Source of the DNA: Hansfordia pulvinata
Taxonomy: Eukaryota; Ascomycota; Sordariomycetes; Xylariales
NCBI GenBank assembly: GCA_006538405.1
Contig: BJKQ01000015.1
Location: forward strand, 682,001 to 746,000
Reading direction: 5' to 3'
DNA length: 64,000 nt
Shown: in pieces, positions 37,569 to 50,400 of the stretch
Layout: each line of letters starts with the position of its first letter
Position numbering within the stretch: position 1 is the first letter of the stretch
Notes under the pieces: model-generated
What the model was told of the DNA's origin: nothing
Seen by the model: only the letters and a program-made list of their open reading frames with translations
Databases searched by the model: none
Made by a program: the position numbers and the translations under genes

Positions 37569-39067
37569 ATATTATAATAGATACATTCTTCCCCTTACTC
37601 AATTTTACGGGCTGTAAGAAGTATCGAATTTACCCCTTATAACGGGTTAAACCATTTTAATTAACCGCCTTTAACCCTTTATAAAGTAATTCGCGGGTGT
37701 ATATATATACGTGTATATTTGTTTTAACCTTTCACGATCGTTTTATCGGTGTTTTTAATAATTACTTAAAATATAATAAATTCCCGACCCGTATGACGAC
37801 CGCGAAGTCTTTATATTAATTATTAAAAGAGTTAATACCGTAAATTATTAATTTTTACTTTTTAATAATAAAGATACCGATAACGATACGTTTCCCGTTT
37901 TATTTATTATAAAGAACGTTTAAAGCGCCGTTAATAATATTATTTAATTTAACGTTATTCCCTTTTAATTAAGCGAGACGTTAATTACGATATTAACGTG
38001 TAATTCGACTTTTTTATAACGCTTATAAGTCTTATAATTAAACGGTGTACACGCTTATTAAACCTTAAAGGATAATAACGCCTTTATAAAGCTTTTATAA
38101 GCCGCTATTATAAAATAAAGGATCATCGCTAATATAATATTAATAAAAAAGTTAATTTTAAAGGAAATAGCGAAAAAGTTAAAGGTTTTACGCTTAAAGA
38201 AGCTATAAAAGTGGATAATTATAAAGGATTAATATCTTAAAGAACGTGACCGGTAATAAGTGTATAAAGATCTTATTAATTACAGTATAAGTAATAATAA
38301 GTATAATAAGTTTAATATATTATTAATAATTAATAAGAAGTGGGCGGCGTTCTTAATAAAATATAATAACTTTATTATTATAAAGTTATTATAAATAATA
38401 CCGTTTTATAATAAAAAGGTGTATAAAAAGGCTTTTATAAAAGAGATAATTAATAAGGAGTATATATAAAAGATAAGTATAATAAACGATATTACGATAA
38501 GTTAACGCCTTTAACACGGTCGAAATAATAACGTTAACTTAATTATATTAAGTAAATAAAGTAAAGTAATAAGCCTTACTTTTATTATTATTATTAATAA
38601 TAATATTAAAAATACCTTTATTAACGCTGTGTAAAAGTTAAGTAAAATTACGGGAGCGGTCATAAGAATAAAGGATATTTAAAAGGCGGTTAATTACTTT
38701 ATATAAAACCTTTATAATAAGTTCTTTACGTTTAAGTTCCTTATAATTATTTTAACTTTATAAAAAGTAAAGAATAATGTCGTCTTTAATAAGTGCTTAT
38801 TTATAAGCGATAAAGTGATAGTTTTAAAGGTAATAATAAAGTAAAATATATATAAAAGGGGCGTTAATAAGGTAATAATAATAATAATTTTATTTATTAT
38901 TAAATATATATATTAATTTTAAAAAGTAATAAAGTTATACGTGTAATTAAGTAATAACCGGCCTTACTAAATAAAAAAAAATATAAGTTTATATAATAAA
39001 TATAATTAATTAAAGCTTAGAATTAATATAAATTAACCCTTACCCCTTTTACACGGTCGCGTACACG

Positions 39068-39139
39068 TAATTAAGTAAAGGGGTCGAAAAACGACGTCTT
39101 TTATAAAAGATATTGTTTTTCGACCCTTTTACTTACTTA
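39068..39139. repeat. Internal inverted repeat (hairpin) in the AT-rich element
   Basis: Two arms of about 25 nt (39068-39092 and 39115-39139, core GGGTCGAAAAAC) face each other across a 22-nt centre. It could mark a nested element boundary, two elements inserted end to end, or a subterminal structure. An AT dinucleotide tract (39151-39182) follows directly. Confidence 0.7.
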
Positions 39140-39142
39140 TTA

Positions 39143-39150
<8 letters not shown>

Positions 39151-39182
<32 letters not shown>
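39151..39182. repeat. AT dinucleotide tract
   Basis: About sixteen AT units inside the RIP-affected element, followed by ACACACAT and a second short AT run. Confidence 0.9.
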
Positions 39183-39193
<11 letters not shown>

Positions 39194-40751
39194 TATACAC
39201 GCTTATAAGCATATATATATACTTTTCGCCGGTTAATTAATTAATTAACCTATTATTTACACCCTTTATCGTCCCCTTTATTATCACCCTTATTAATTAT
39301 ACTTATTATATCCCTTTATTATTATACCTTTTTATAATTTAATTATATATCGTTCGCGATCTCTCTTTAAAGTTTATTTATACTTATTATCTTTATCCTT
39401 TTAAGTTCTTAACAGCGTTAAGTAAGTGCCTCCGTGATAGCCTTGCTTTTCAGCTCTTTATTATAAAAGTCTTTACGCTCTTTTATTTAAATAAAGTTAT
39501 AAAGCTTATAAATATTATATAATATAAGGATCTGTTTTTAAAGGTTATATTTTAACGCTTTATCCTCAATAATCTTAAACTTATACTTTAATATATTAAA
39601 CACTCACTTTATTATTATCCGGATTTAAGAATATTATAAATTATATAGTTTTTTAATAATAATTAACTTTTTCACTTTATAAACTTATTTTTAAAGGTAA
39701 TATTACACACCGTAATACAGTATAAGGATCTTTACACGCTTATCGAACCTTATATCGGTTAAGTAAAACCTCCCTTTTAATACGTTAAAGTTATTAATAA
39801 AGGCTATTTTAAGCAGCCGTGAATCGTTAATAAACCTTTCCTTACTTATTAACATATACGTGAACATCTTATTAAGCCTTATTATTATTAATATATTTTA
39901 AAAAATAAAGCTTTTACGATAATGTTATTAAGCTTAATACTTAATAAGTATATAAATATAAATATATATACCGTTAATCATATTAATACACCTTAAGAAC
40001 TTTAATAACTTAAGGTTAAACTTAAGTAATAAATAAAACCATTTATAATCCGGTTACTTTATAAACGTTTAATAAAGCTGCTTTATATAAGGAAGTATAT
40101 TATTAATAATATTATTAACCGTTTTTTAAAGTAATTAAAAAATAAACGATACCGTACGTTAAAAGCCGTTTTAAGTAACGGTTTATAAATATATTAACAC
40201 TCTTACCGTTACCGTTAAACGCCTTATATACCTCTTTATCTTTATATTATATATTAACTACTTTAATAAGCGGTAAAATATAAGCTTATCGATTTAATAA
40301 AGCTTAAAGAAGGTCTTATTAAAGGTAACCTTTAATTAAAGCTTAATTCGCTTTATAATAACTTAAATTATTACCGTTAACCGATTAATAATCTTATAAC
40401 GGGTTTAATAAGAGTTTTAAGCATTTTAAAATCGTTATAATATTAAAACGGTAATTAAAGTTATTAAATATCGTTATCGATTTATTAAATTAATATAAAA
40501 CGATAATATAACGATTTTATTATAATACTTAAGCCCCCCTTTTATAAATAACCTTTAATATTATAATAAAACGGTAAAAAAACTTAATATTATACTTAAT
40601 TAATAATCCTTATTAATAAGTGACTTATTAAGCCTTTATATATCTTTAAAACAGTTTATATAATCGATTCTATTAATAAAATAAGAAAGGAACGGGTTTT
40701 TAGCCTTGTCTTAGCGATCTTAGCGAGCTTTTACGGCAACGATCGTCTGTT

Positions 40752-40794
40752 GCAATACGCGGTAAGCGGTTCTACTGCTCAGGGCTTAAGCAGG
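40752..40794 (-). repeat. Right terminal inverted repeat
   Basis: Its reverse complement reads CCCTGAGCAGTAGAACCGCT at the core. This copy keeps G at the positions changed to A on the left, so it is closer to the original. The adjoining 90 nt inside the element (40660-40750) are also only lightly mutated. Confidence 0.88.
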
Positions 40795-42651
40795 CAAAAC
40801 CCATGCGATGCGGTCACCTGCACAAGAAGCGTGACAAGTAGCTTGTCCCTCTTCTACCCTACCTCTCAGACGTGTACGAGTACTGATCGATACTCGCGCG
40901 GCCTCTTGCTTTTGCCAAGGTAGGCCGGCCTCTTCTAGGCCGCCGGACTGTACTTGTACGTAGCAGCGAGCCATGAATTCCGGGCCTGCAGGGTTGGAGA
41001 CCTCCCAGTGGCCCCCGCCAGGCGGCGCAGCTGGTTGGACGGAGGGGACGGCACCGATGGGGGGACAGGGAGGCTTTCATCAGCACTGCCTGAGAGCTTG
41101 GCCTGCCTCCACTGCCCGTCCACTCGTCATCCCTGCCGGAGCACAGCAGAGGAGAGGCGTGCCAGGCGCCCCGACCGTTCCGAGTGCCAGACCAGGCATA
41201 CCGTACGAGTACACCCGTACAGACCCAGAGAGAAGAGAGACTGGGGTCCCCGGGACCACGACGATTTGCTACTGGGCCAGGCCGTCGGAGATCCGCCATA
41301 CCGCGACGGTTTCCCGACAAGGCCGGCAGCCCGAGAAGACCGGCAGCCCGACGCGGGCAGGGATGGGTGATGACAAAGCAGTCATCGACTGGGAAGACCA
41401 GGAAAAAAAAAAGAAAAGAGGACTGACAGTCCGCTCAGGACAACGGCGAGCACCCGTAGCGTTTCCGTTACCGATATCGCGAGCGTTACGCACGCGTGGT
41501 GCTCCCGCCATTTTCTCGTAATTGGGGACATTCATTCTTCGTGCTAGCTGAGAGGCCCGGAGTATTTGCAGATGCCCGTCAGCCGTGGCCGCCGTGTTGT
41601 TTTGTGTTGTACTCGTACGAGCACCGCAACTCATGAGGGTGCAGAATGGAGCAGCGGGCTGGCTGTCGATGTCGCCTTGCAGGTTACCCCCCCTGTCTGC
41701 AGCTTTCGATTGATCTGGTTGTTGCCCTTGCAGTGAGTTGCCCATGTAACGGATATCCTCCTGTCGAGGCCCGCCAGAGCCGGCCATCGTGAGTGAAGCC
41801 GGCCGCCTGCTCCGCTCGCACGACCTTTTCAAGGTACCTAAGGTACCTGTGAAGGAGTACCTGTCTACCTCCCACGCCCACGCGTACTCGCACAGAAGGC
41901 ACTCACTTGCACAGCCTCATCTGAGCCGAAAACCGCCGTCGATCCCAGCATCCAAGTCTCATCACTTGGAAGATGCATGGGGTCAGCGCTGACTCGGCCG
42001 CGGTGCCCCCGCCTCGGGTTCGCCACTCACTCGGTCACAGCGGACCAGGCTGTCGCGTCGTGCTGTGCGGTGCTGCTCTGTGCTGTGCCGTGCTCTGAGC
42101 CTCCCATCCCGCGAGCCTGATGACCGGGCGGACGAGGGCTGCTGCGCCCACACGCCGATATCGAATGGGGTTACGGAGATGTTACTGTCCAGGGCTGCTG
42201 GCGTGGTCTGTCCGGTCAACTTAGGTACGGTACGAGTACACTTGTCGGTACGAGTACTGCTGAGAGTGAGGCCGTGCGTCCAGGCGCCCGCCAAGCACGC
42301 GGGCGAGGTACTCGTGTACGTACCTGGACGTGTAATTAGAGGCACGCATAATGGCGTCGTGCGAATCTGCTGAACGGATATAGTCGAGTCCAGTCCGTGT
42401 GGGAGGCAGTGGGACTCGGGGCCGCCCTATAACACGCCCTACCACACGGATGGGATCGAGGAGGTAGGTAGTACTCGTACCTCGACTTACGGAGGTAGGC
42501 GCTCGGCGCATCAACACCACTCTTCAAGGTTCCGGTCCAGCTCTCGCCCTTCTTCTCACTCCCCTCACCCTCTGCCGCTCTGTAGCCACCCCTGCCGACC
42601 CGGCAGCCAGCCTGCCTGCCTGCCTCCGCCGCCACCGCGACTGCGCCCCAG
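40795..42651. other. Intergenic region upstream of the P4-ATPase gene
   Basis: No supported gene. It is dense in TACGAGTA/TACTCGTA motifs (40875, 41214, 41610, 42231, 42249, 42472) and related GTACCTAAGGTACCT sequence (41834-41852). One pair at 42231 and 42249 is only 18 nt apart. Confidence 0.5.
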
Positions 42652-42657
42652 TATATA
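42652..42657 (+). promoter_or_regulatory. TATA box of the P4-ATPase gene
   Basis: TATATA lies 106 nt upstream of the first ATG (42758). This supports transcription starting before 42758 and therefore coding sequence upstream of the conservative start at 43125. Confidence 0.5.
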
Positions 42658-42757
42658 CGGATACGCACGCAGTGAAAGCGCCGCCGCGCCGCCGCCCTCA
42701 CTGCGCGCGCCTGAGCTGAGGAGGCCCGCGGGCGACTCCCACGGCCCGCCCACACGA

Positions 42758-43124
42758 ATGACGACGACGACTCTACCGGCTCTCCCGACAACGACCCCGA
42801 CAACGACCCCGACAACGACCCCGACGACACCCCAGCGTGAATGTCAACGCCCATGCCAGCACACTGCGCCGTCTCTCTCTCGCCACTTCCGCCGCCGGCC
42901 CCCGACGTGCTTTCGCGACCCCCTCAGAAACTGCCGAGGCGACCAGCGCCACCCGCACTCGACGACGCGGCTCCCGCGAGCGCGCACCCCGTCAAACGAA
43001 AACAACCCCGGCTCCGACGCCGATACCGATATCAAAGACTCCAGCGAGCGCCGCTGGCCCCGAAACCCCCAGGCAGAGCGGCCTCAACCGACTGGCCCGC
43101 GAGCCCTCTGCCATACATGTAGCC
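42758..43124 (+). other. Probable N-terminal coding extension of the P4-ATPase, frame-scrambled
   Basis: The first ATG after the TATA box is at 42758. Protein-like acidic or hydrophilic stretches appear in all three frames in turn: SPDNDPDNDPDNDPDDTP, then VNVNAHASTLRRLS, then TPSNENNPGSDADTDIKDSS, then GLNRLAREPSAIHVA, which is in frame with the main ORF. Each switch sits at a short C or G run. Net change across the segment agrees with single-base deletions at about five places. A 12-bp repeat (CCCGACAACGAC) encodes the DNDP repeats. The true N-terminus cannot be fixed from this sequence. Confidence 0.45.
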
Positions 43125-46100
43125 ATGGCGCCGACCTCGAATCCCTTCGAGCCGCCCGAGTCCCGGTCCACCGCGTCGGCAGCCCGCAGCGTGCGCTCCA
43201 CCATGGACGGCAAGACCCCCGCGGCGCCCGCGCCCCGACGCAAGCGCAGGTCGGCGCGCCCGTCCTTCCAGCAGCTCTTCGACGCCGCGTACCAGAAATG
43301 GATCATCGAGGGCCTCCTGCGCATGAAGCCCTTGCCTCCGACCGCCGACGGCCGCCACATCCCCCTGACCGACGGCGCCGTGCGCCACGAGCCCCTCACC
43401 GACGAGCGCAGCGGCAAGCGCTACATCAGCAACTTCATCCGCTCCAGTCGCTACACCCTGTGGTCCTTTCTGCCCAAGCAGCTCTACTTCCAGTTCTCCA
43501 AGCTGGCCAACTTCTACTTCCTCGTCGTGGGCATCATGCAGCTGATCCCGGGGCTCAGCACCACCGGCACCTACACCACCATCGCCCCGCTGCTCATCTT
43601 CGTCGCCATCGCCATGGCCAAGGAGGGCTTCGACGACTATCGCCGCTACGAGATGGACAAGTCGGAGAACCGCAGCTCCACCTGGGTCCTCGACCCCGGG
43701 CGCGTCGTCAAGAAGCCCGTCCGCAAGGCCGCCCAGGTCGCCGCGCGCTACGGGCGCCACCACAAGCGGAGCCGCAACGACGAGGCCGACGCCGGCGACA
43801 TGGAGCTGCAGGACCTGCACAGCGACTCGCAGCAGAAGAAGGAGGACGACTGGCCCTGGTCGGTCACGGAGTGGCAGGACGTCATGGTCGGCGACGTCAT
43901 CCGGCTGCGGCGCGACGACAACATCCCTGCCGACATTGTCCTGCTGCATGCCACCGGCCCCAACGGCATCGCCTACATCGAGACCATGGCCCTCGACGGC
44001 GAGACGAATCTAAAGAGCAAGCAGGCCTGCGCGATGCTGGCCGGCAAGTGCGACACCCCCAGCAAGCTGAAGCACTGCGGCGCCACCATCGTCTCCGAGG
44101 ACCCCAACGTCGACCTCTACAGTTACGAGGGCCGCGTCGTGCTGGACGGCGAGACCATGCCGCTGACCATGAGCGAGGTCATCTACCGCGGCTCGACCCT
44201 GCGCAACACCCAGGAGGCCTACGGCCTGGTCGTCAACACGGGCGAGGAGTGCAAGATCCGCATGAACGCCAACCGCAACGTCCACGCCAAGTCGCCCCGG
44301 ATGCAGAAGGTTCTGAACCGCATCGTCCTGTTCCTGGTCGCCGTCCTGCTCTGCCTCTGCGCGGGCATCACCGGCGGCTACCTGGGGCTCTTCCAGAAGA
44401 ACTACGAGTCGGTCGCCCCGTACCTCGTCGGCTCGGCGGTCCCGGGCTACCAGATCTGGTTCGGCAGCATCATCATGTTCAACACGCTGATCCCGCTGTC
44501 GCTGATCATCTCGCTCGAGATCATCAAGGTCGGCCAGTTCCTGTTCATGATGGATGTGGAGATGTACGACCCCGAGACCGACACGCCGCTCGGCGTCAAC
44601 ACCACGACCATCCTGGAGGACCTGGGCCAGGTCAGCTACGTGTTCTCCGACAAGACCGGAACCCTCACCGAGAACAAGATGCGCTTCCGGAAGTTCAGCG
44701 TGGGCGGGCTGCCCTTCTTGCACGATGCGGACGTCCGCAAAGAGGCCGAGGAGGAGGAGGCGGCGCAGCAAGAGCGCGACGCCGCGTACCTTGAAACCCA
44801 CAAGCCGATATCACGCCGTCCATCCAATATGAATGATATCGTCGAGGAGCCGGAAACTGGTTCTCCACGCGCGCCCAGGCCGGTCCCGGTCCGGAGATCC
44901 TCGACGTGGGTGTCGACGGCTCGCCCGCAGACGGAGCAGATCCGCAACTCGATGGCTCTGATCGACTACATGCGCCAGAGACCCTACTCGGCGTTCTCCA
45001 GGAAAGCGAGGCACTTCCTCACCTGCATCGCTCTCTGCCACACCTGCCTCCCCGAGACCGACGACAAGGGGCGCACCACGTTCCAGGCATCCTCCCCGGA
45101 CGAGCTGGCCCTGGTCCAAGCAGCCTGCGAGATGGGCTTCGTCCTGTTCGACCGGCCGGCCAAGGCCATCGTGCTCGAGACCCTCAACAACGACGGCACC
45201 CCGTCGCACGTCCGGTACGAGGTCCTGGACGTGGTCGAGTTCAGCAGCGCCCGCAAGCGCATGTCCATCATCACGCGCATGCCCGACGGGCGCATCGCCA
45301 TCTTCTGCAAGGGTGCGGACAACGTCATCTCCTCCCGCCTGCGGCTGTCCGGCCTGGCCAAGCAGAAGACGACCGAGGTCGAGAGGAGGGCCAGCCAGCG
45401 CCGCAGCGTCGAGGCCGAGCTGTTCAGGCGCCGGCTGAGCTCCCAGCAGACGACGCCGCGAGAGAGCCTCAACATGGCCCCCGAGAGACGCCCGGGCATG
45501 CTGCAAAGGATCGCCACCAACAGGCTGTCGTCGGACTGGGGCCGGGCCTCCCTGTCTGAGGAGGTCCGCAACCGGCTCGCCCGGAGAGAGCCGGCCGAGG
45601 CCGCCGACGACGACCGCCGCTACTCGTCCCCCGGGTCGGCCACGGCGGCGTACGACGAGCCGCTCACGGACCTGGTGATCGACGAGTCGGTAGCCGCCGA
45701 CGACAGCGCCACGTTCGAGAAGTGCTTCCAGCACGTGGACGACTTCGCCGCCGAGGGCCTGCGGACGCTGCTGTACGGGTACCGGTACATCAGCCAGCAC
45801 GACTACGACGCCTGGAGGAAACAGTACCTGCAGGCCACGACCAGCTTGGTGGACAGGCAGAAGGCGATCGAGGAGGTCGCGGAACTCATCGAGCGCGACT
45901 TTGAGCTGGCCGGCGTGACGGCCATCGAGGACCGACTGCAGGAGGGCGTCCCGGACACGATCGACAAGCTGCGGCGCGCCAACATCAAGGTGTGGATGCT
46001 GACGGGCGACAAGCGCGAGACGGCCATTGAGATTGCGCACTCGGCGCGCATCTGCAAGCCGTTCTCGGACGTCCTGATCATCGACGCGCAGGCCGACGGC

Positions 46101-47415
46101 GACCTCCAGGAGAAGCTGACGCTGACGCTGACGGACGTGGCGCGCGGCATGATGCCGCACTCGGTGCTGGTCGTGGACGGGCAGACGCTGGGCGCGGTCG
46201 AGGACGACGACGCCCTGAGCACCCTGTTCTACGACCTCGTCAGCCGCGTCGACTCGGTCATCTGCTGCCGCGCGTCGCCCTCGCAGAAGGCCAACCTCGT
46301 GACGCACGTCCGCGACACGGTCCCGTCGTCCGTGACGCTGGCCATCGGCGACGGCGCCAACGACATTGCCATGATCCAGGCCTCGCACGTGGGCATCGGC
46401 ATCTCGGGGCACGAGGGCCTGCAGGCGGCCCGCGTCGCCGACTTCTCGATTGCCAAGTTCCGCTTCCTCCAGCGGCTGCTCTTCGTCCACGGGCGCTGGA
46501 ACAACGTCCGCACGGCCAAGTACATCCTGGCCACCTTCTGGAAGGAGCTGGTCTTTTACATTGCGCAGGCCCAGTACCAGCGCTTCACGGGCTACTCGGG
46601 CACCTCGCTCTTCGAGTCGTGGAACCTGACCGTGTTCAACGTCTTCTTCACCTCGCTGCCCGTCATCCTGCTGGGCATCTTCGAGATCGACCTCAAGGCC
46701 GAGACGCTGCTGGCCGTCCCGAGCTGTACACGTACTGTCAGAACAACGGCGCCTTCAACCCGATGAAGTACATTGGCTGGATGATCCTGGGCGTCCTCGA
46801 GTCCGCCATCATCTTCTGGTGCACCGAGGACCACTGGGCCTACGTCCTGTTCCAGCAGGGCAACGACATCTACCCCATGGGCCAGGCCGTCTACACGGCG
46901 ACAATCTTTCTCATCAACATCAAGATTCTGTAAGTTTTGTTATCCCCTCGTCTTCAGCCCCGCTCCCCCCCCCCGGCTGGTCCCCGCCGTACCGTGTTCT
47001 GGAGCTGACCATGCCCGCCCAAAGTGTCCTGGAGCTGCACAACAAGGTGTGGATCACGTTCACGGGCTTCGCCATATCCATCGTGGCCTGGTGGCTGTGG
47101 AACCTGCTGATCGGCGGCATCTACAACAAGTTCTACGGCCCTTACTTTGTGCGCAACTCGTTCATCGAGATCTGGGGCGGGCAGCTGAGCTGGTGGGTCG
47201 TGTCGTTCGGGACGCTGGCGGCCGTGGTGGCGCTCGAGGTTGCGGTGTCGGCTCTGAGGCGCGTCTTCTTCCCCACCGACACGGACCTGCTGCAGGAGAT
47301 GGAGACGGTCGAGCGCGGCGTCGAGAGCACCGCCACCGAGCTCGAGGCCGAGCAGGGCCGCGCCCCGGGCGCCGCGCGCAGGCCGGCGGCGGAGGAAGAG
47401 GAGGTGCGGCGGTGA
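43125..47415 (+). CDS. P4-type ATPase, Dnf3-like phospholipid flippase
   Basis: A large membrane pump that moves phospholipids from the outer (or lumenal) to the cytosolic leaflet. About 1,400 aa from the conservative ATG at 43125 (GCCATGG). Catalytic landmarks in order: DGETNLK actuator loop (43995), phosphorylation motif DKTGT (44649), TGDKRETA (46002) and GDGANDIA hinge (46347). The N-terminal region SSRYTLWSFLPKQLYFQFSKLANFYF and IPGLSTTGTYTTI resembles yeast Dnf3 rather than Dnf1/2, Drs2 or Neo1. Membrane segments occur at about 43480-43620, 44310-44380 and 44460-44560, and repeatedly after 46500. One intron (46930-47024, 95 nt) precedes the last exon (47025-47415). Oddity: at 46718-46720 (GTCCCGAG) the frame is lost, and LYTYCQNNGAFNPMKYIGW resumes one base off; one extra C would restore the reading. 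Confidence 0.93.
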
Positions 47416-50400
47416 GCGGTGATGGGGCGAGGCCGTGATGAACACGGTGGCTCTGAGGCCGAAAGGGCCCCCGCTTCCAAGAAAAAAAACAATTTCAATT
47501 GTATATATACATACACATACCCTGGACGGGCCGACGGCGTCCTTGCGAGACGGCGCGGGGGGGGAGAACAAAAATGCTGGCTCGTTGTACAAAGCCGGCC
47601 ATCTCATGTGAGATGGAGAAGGGGAAAGAGCCGAGGGATAAAGATATTGGATGATGGGGTCAGGCGTTTCTCTGGCGCGGGGGCTTTTTTGGGAACCAGG
47701 CAAAGCGTAGCATACCTGATTTGTTCTTTGTTTTGCTTGAACATATTTGCCGGCCGATTCCACTCATTGAGCGGCGTCGAAACCCGGGGGGTTTGGCCGC
47801 CATTGCATGCATGTCATATATACTCCTCTGATATAGTGGAAGGCCGTGGGTTCGGCAGTGGGTAGTCGGCCTCGGGCTCATGCGTACATGGCTTGCTGCT
47901 TTGGATACTTCCATTGCCTTTGAATATGTCACTTTTTTTCTTGCTTTTCGGAACCGTTCGGGGTTGTGCTTTGTGTCGTGATGAGGATGACGCCTGTGGC
48001 AGGTAGCGCTTCGGGCAGGCGGGCGAAGCGGATCTGTCTCGGGCGCGGGGCTGCGATCGAACGGGCCCATTCACATAGGCGTTTCCTCCCTCCTTTTCTA
48101 GTGGGCTTGGCAGGCTGGTGAGAAGAAGTCATCTCAGTAGCAGTGGTCACGGTTGCTGACCCACGACTGCGACCCTGGCCACGTCCGAAGGTACCAACGC
48201 CCGCAAACTCCGCAGGGCATCAACCCTCTTCGGGGTCTGTCGCTCAAAGTGTGGTCGGCAGCCAGACCTGCAGTCCGCACGGTAGAGACGAGTCGACGCG
48301 TGGCTGGGGTCCGTGCTGCGTGCTGCGTGCTGCGTAGATCAATATACTTTACTTGGCAGCAGAGACGACGGACGGAGTGGGTGCCGATGGGGGGATTTAC
48401 TGCTCACGGGATACAATATTAGATACTTCCACACATGATATATTACTTGTATACATCCTACCTGCCCATGCGTAGGCCCTGCGCCGGTCGGCAAGATATT
48501 CAACTTGGCTTCGGTCTGATCCTCGGCCGTCACTCAGATCTGACCAGACACGACGCTCTCCTATTCCAATGCGGCCCCCAGGCGCTGGTGCGAAGGAGAC
48601 TCGTGAGCATACTCGTACTCCAACGCTGCATCTCCCAAGACAGACGACAAGTTCGCAATCATGATGGCCCTGCGTGTAAGCCCAGCCAGCCATCCATACA
48701 TCCGAACCCCGCCGGCCGGGGGGAGGGGGAGGGGGGGGGGGGGGGGGCGAAGCAGCCACAGCGTCGCATCGCGAGAGGGGGGGCAAACCCCTCTGAACTC
48801 GACTGATCGCTTTTCGGAGAGAGAGGAGGAGTCGCAGGGTGTCGTCGCGTTTCCTCCACGGGGGAAAGGGCAACGCATTGCGTCCCTGGCTTGGCTCCGC
48901 GGCGGCGGCGCGCGGTACACGTGGACGAGGACCAGTGGGTTTTGGGCTCGCCACAGGTCGGCACTCCTCCATGAAACCGTGTAGCGACGGCTTCTCAAGA
49001 CTGCGCATCGACGGGACATTCCACTTGCCAGACGTAAGCTTGACAACGGGCGGCCTAAGCTGTTTGTACGATCGCGGTCATGCGGGGGGAAGGGAAAAGA
49101 CTGATGGATGGAGGCCAAGTGTTATCTTGTTCCGTCTCCCTGCAGCCGCGAGGTCCTCCGTTTGGTTTGGTTGGGGGAAGAACCTATCCTCCCCCGGCGT
49201 CTCCCGAACCAGGACGCCGAAGAGCTCGTCTGCTTCCCGCTTTCCCGGGCTGCCGCCCGAGCCGGGCGTCGGCGGCCGGCTCATCGCTCGCGAATTGTCA
49301 CCCGGGTGGGCGTGAGTCGAAGACCGGCCTGGAATCTGACGGGCGAGACCGATGGGCTGTCGTCTCGGGGCAGTGACTATTGGATATAGACCACACAACC
49401 TCCCGCCCACACACAGAAAACACAACACCCACCAGACAGGGGAGGTTCGAGGTTCTTCTTCCTCGCCCCCCCCCCCCCCCCCCACCAACCACTCGCATTC
49501 GCGAATGAGACCTCAGACGCATCTATTCTTGGATCGGACATCCCACCCAGCCCGGGGTTGTGTTTTGCGGGGTAGCGGGCGTGGAGGTCTTCGCGGCCGT
49601 TGAAACCTATAACGAACGTGCATGCTCCGGATCGATAGGGCGGCTGCCTTCCCCGCGTTTTTTCATCATCCTGGCTCCCAGAACAAGAAATCCCTGGAAC
49701 CCCCGAAATACCCTTGCGGCGAAAGAAGCAAGCTGACACGAACCCGCAATGGCTGGTCTGCCTCGCGTAGCTCCGTTGCGCGGTGGTCGCACCCACCCCG
49801 CCGTGTGGGGTTTCGGGCTGTGAGCCCGGGTGAGCGGGAGGTGGCTCGGGGGCTCACGGTGAAATGGGAGGTGCTGTTAAGGGGATATCATGTCGAGGAG
49901 AGTCCTTTCGGGGGTGGTGATAAGTCACAGCAGATCCGGAAGCCGGAAAAGTCTCTCTGATGGCTTGAACTCAACAGGTAGGGGCTGCCAGGAGACGAGG
50001 TTGATGACTGCGAGTGTCAAGCCCAGATCGCCTCGAACAGCGAGGGGGCCACGGCAACATCGCAGCAGCAGCAGCAGCACATCCCTCGAGCCATCCCCTC
50101 GACGGGAGGCATCGCACACCTCCGTTCGAGTCGAGGCCCTTGGCGCCATTGCGGGGGAGACTGGAGGAGACTGGAGGAGACTGCATGGTCGGATATCAGA
50201 TGACGCGCGTGCAAACCCTCGATTGGGCAGCCCGGACGAGCGAAGAGTGGGCTGATGTCCTCTCTCGTGCGGTGTCACCTTGGACCGATTGATTCACGGC
50301 AGCTCTCGCTCGTCTTGCCCGTGGCACCACCAGACGACCGCCGGCGGCCCGCCGCGAGAGGGCTGCAGGGCGCGCGCGGGGGAGCTGGCGTGAGGAGGTG

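Larger units (their letters stand above)
37525..40794. mobile_element. RIP-mutated DNA transposon with terminal inverted repeats (about 3.3 kb)
   Basis: Base composition switches abruptly from GC-rich to extremely AT-rich at one terminal inverted repeat and back at the other. The interior has no ORF of 60 codons. It is dominated by TA and AT dinucleotides, with CA and TG strongly depleted while CG survives, which is the usual result of repeat-induced point mutation. The ends (37525-37568 and 40752-40794) match over about 43 nt in inverted orientation. This identifies a class II (cut-and-paste) element rather than a retroelement. No transposase can be read; one decayed frame near 38150-38200 gives a lysine-rich helix-like stretch but nothing diagnostic. 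No clear target-site duplication is visible (TA on the left, CA on the right). Confidence 0.85.

Noticed and set aside
42758..44794. 678-codon plus-strand ORF overlapping the P4-ATPase start
   Set aside because: Only the first 320 nt have protein-like composition; the rest is an Arg/Ala/Pro-rich frame-shifted reading of the ATPase.
44811..46490. 559-codon minus-strand ORF opposite the P4-ATPase
   Set aside because: A shadow of strong GC3 bias in the real gene. The same applies to ORFs at 43032-43949, 31409-32488, 8120-9130 and 5372-6178.
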